Source of the DNA: Alphaproteobacteria bacterium
GTDB taxonomy: Bacteria; Pseudomonadota; Alphaproteobacteria; UBA6615
Direction: 5' to 3'
Assembly: GCA_022449545.1 (NCBI GenBank)
Contig: JAKUPN010000001.1
Location: 309,843-373,842 of the forward strand
Length of the DNA: 64,000 bases
The translations under genes were made by a program, and so were the position numbers. Of the stretch, positions 63,330 to 64,000 are shown piece by piece (the first letter of the stretch is position 1; each line of letters starts with the position of its first letter). The notes beneath the pieces were generated by a model. It was given only the letters and a program-made list of their open reading frames with translations, ran no database searches and had not been told where the DNA came from.

Positions 63330-64000
63330 TTATTTAGGTGGAATTATAGGCAGCATAAGCCAAGCCCCATGGGATTTACCTGTATGCAAGGTAATCTTGC
63401 CATCAAACACTGTTTTAGGCCTATCACGTGGATCTTCATGCAAAAATGGTCCACAACCAGTCATGGGTTTAGCAAGGTTTGACAACGTAAATTGCTCATC
63501 CTGTGTTTTTGCACCCGGCCAAACATAATCTTTTCCACGAACCGTAAGCGCAAGCCTGTACCCAGCTGGTATAACCACTCCAGTGGGATGTAAATCAATA
63601 TCTAGTTCGTAAACTTGACCTGGTTTAAGCGGTTGTTTTTCATCATGCGTATGCCAGGGCCAATAAGGTTTTGATTTTTTCTTATCAAGTTTACGATGCG
63701 AGGCGCGCAGCCATCCCTGCGCAATGGGGGTATGAGGATCAAGTGTTCCCTGAAAAGTAACTTCTGTTAAGTCTGGCGAGAACATCCTTAATACCAAAAA
63801 CATATCGGCATCTATAGTTTCAGATGAGACAAATAGTTTGGCAGCAATAGGACCACAAATTTCAGTCTCACGCTCCACAGGATCCATCATGAAGGTTACA
63901 CCGTCTGAACTCATCCCCTTATATGTAGACTTATGATTTTTGTGATCTTTGCCCTTAGCGAGAGTCATTTTCTCTGTGTTTATATAAAATTTGCGCCACT
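63330..64000 (-). CDS. CocE/NonD-family hydrolase, C-terminal part (cut by window)
   Basis: This is the C-terminal jelly-roll (PepX_C) domain of a CocE/NonD-type serine hydrolase. The frame is still open at base 64000, reading WRKFYINTEKMTL before the first ATG at 63968, so the catalytic alpha/beta domain lies beyond the window. Typical segments are REtEICGP-like RETEICGPIAAKLFVSS, DADMFLVLRMFSPD, QGWLRASHRKLD and LKPGQVYELDIDLHPTG. The family includes cocaine esterase and Xaa-Pro dipeptidyl-peptidases; the substrate is unknown. Confidence 0.88.
   Translation of the reverse strand, partial: WRKFYINTEKMTLAKGKDHKNHKSTYKGMSSDGVTFMMDPVERETEICGPIAAKLFVSSETIDADMFLVLRMFSPDLTEVTFQGTLDPHTPIAQGWLRASHRKLDKKKSKPYWPWHTHDEKQPLKPGQVYELDIDLHPTGVVIPAGYRLALTVRGKDYVWPGAKTQDEQFTLSNLAKPMTGCGPFLHEDPRDRPKTVFDGKITLHTGKSHGAWLMLPIIPPK

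Overview
The window looks like chromosome from an A+T-rich (roughly 40% G+C by eye) alphaproteobacterium, most likely a free-living marine one. The evidence is gene order: addA-trxA-folC-accD-trpA-trpB-trpF-pyrF with lapA, ihfB, sppA, rpsA, cmk and aroA; a TIGR02300-type zinc-ribbon gene; rnd-kdsD-lptC-lptA-lptB...ptsN; hsp20-DUF1150; and thrS-infC...rpmI-rplT-pheS-pheT. I cannot name the genus. Genes are densely packed, with many 4-bp overlaps. No IS element, prophage, integrase or CRISPR array was seen.

Layout. 1-16.7 kb is core metabolism, nearly all on the minus strand: recombination helicase-nuclease, folate, fatty-acid initiation, tryptophan, UMP, IHF, ribosomal S1, CMP kinase, EPSP synthase. 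A TIGR02300 gene and a tRNA-Ala(GGC) close this block. 17.4-38.9 kb is an accessory metabolic block. It holds a flavin monooxygenase, a GlcG/HbpS protein, a LigB-type extradiol dioxygenase, three cupins, a sirtuin, an AhpD-like protein with an in-frame TGA, a TcuA-like flavoprotein, an aldo/keto reductase, GSTs, a glycosyltransferase/kinase/ABC-transporter cluster, an alpha-methylacyl-CoA racemase, a metallo-hydrolase and an SMP-30 protein. 39-46.7 kb returns to envelope and stress functions (Hsp20, PtsN, Lpt, KdsD, RNase D, UppP). 46.9-52.5 kb holds hydrolases, a GST, an epimerase and two glycosyltransferases. 52.5-62.3 kb is translation (thrS, infC, rpmI, rplT, pheS, pheT, lepA). The right end has a tRNA-Ser(GGA), a YnfA-family protein and a cut-off CocE-type hydrolase.

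The strongest unusual signals are three. (1) A carboxymuconolactone-decarboxylase/AhpD-like gene (19553-20203, minus) has its only internal stop, TGA, exactly at the second cysteine of the CxxC redox motif. A SECIS-like hairpin with a GGUC loop follows 13 nt later, so this is a probable selenoprotein (CKYU) and not a pseudogene. (2) The hsp20 leader folds into three successive hairpins; the last masks the Shine-Dalgarno with a U(U/C)GCU anti-SD and a bulged G, the signature of a ROSE-type RNA thermometer. (3) A very A+T-rich gap between pheT and lepA carries one perfect and one near-perfect DnaA box.

How genes work together. The minus-strand run dioxygenase - cupin - sirtuin - selenoprotein, plus the flanking flavoenzymes, cupins, GST and reductase, reads as an oxidative catabolic module for an unknown, possibly aromatic, substrate. 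The 28.2-33.7 kb run (two glycosyltransferases, small-molecule kinase, binding protein, fused permease) reads as uptake plus sugar-conjugate chemistry, but lacks its ATPase here.
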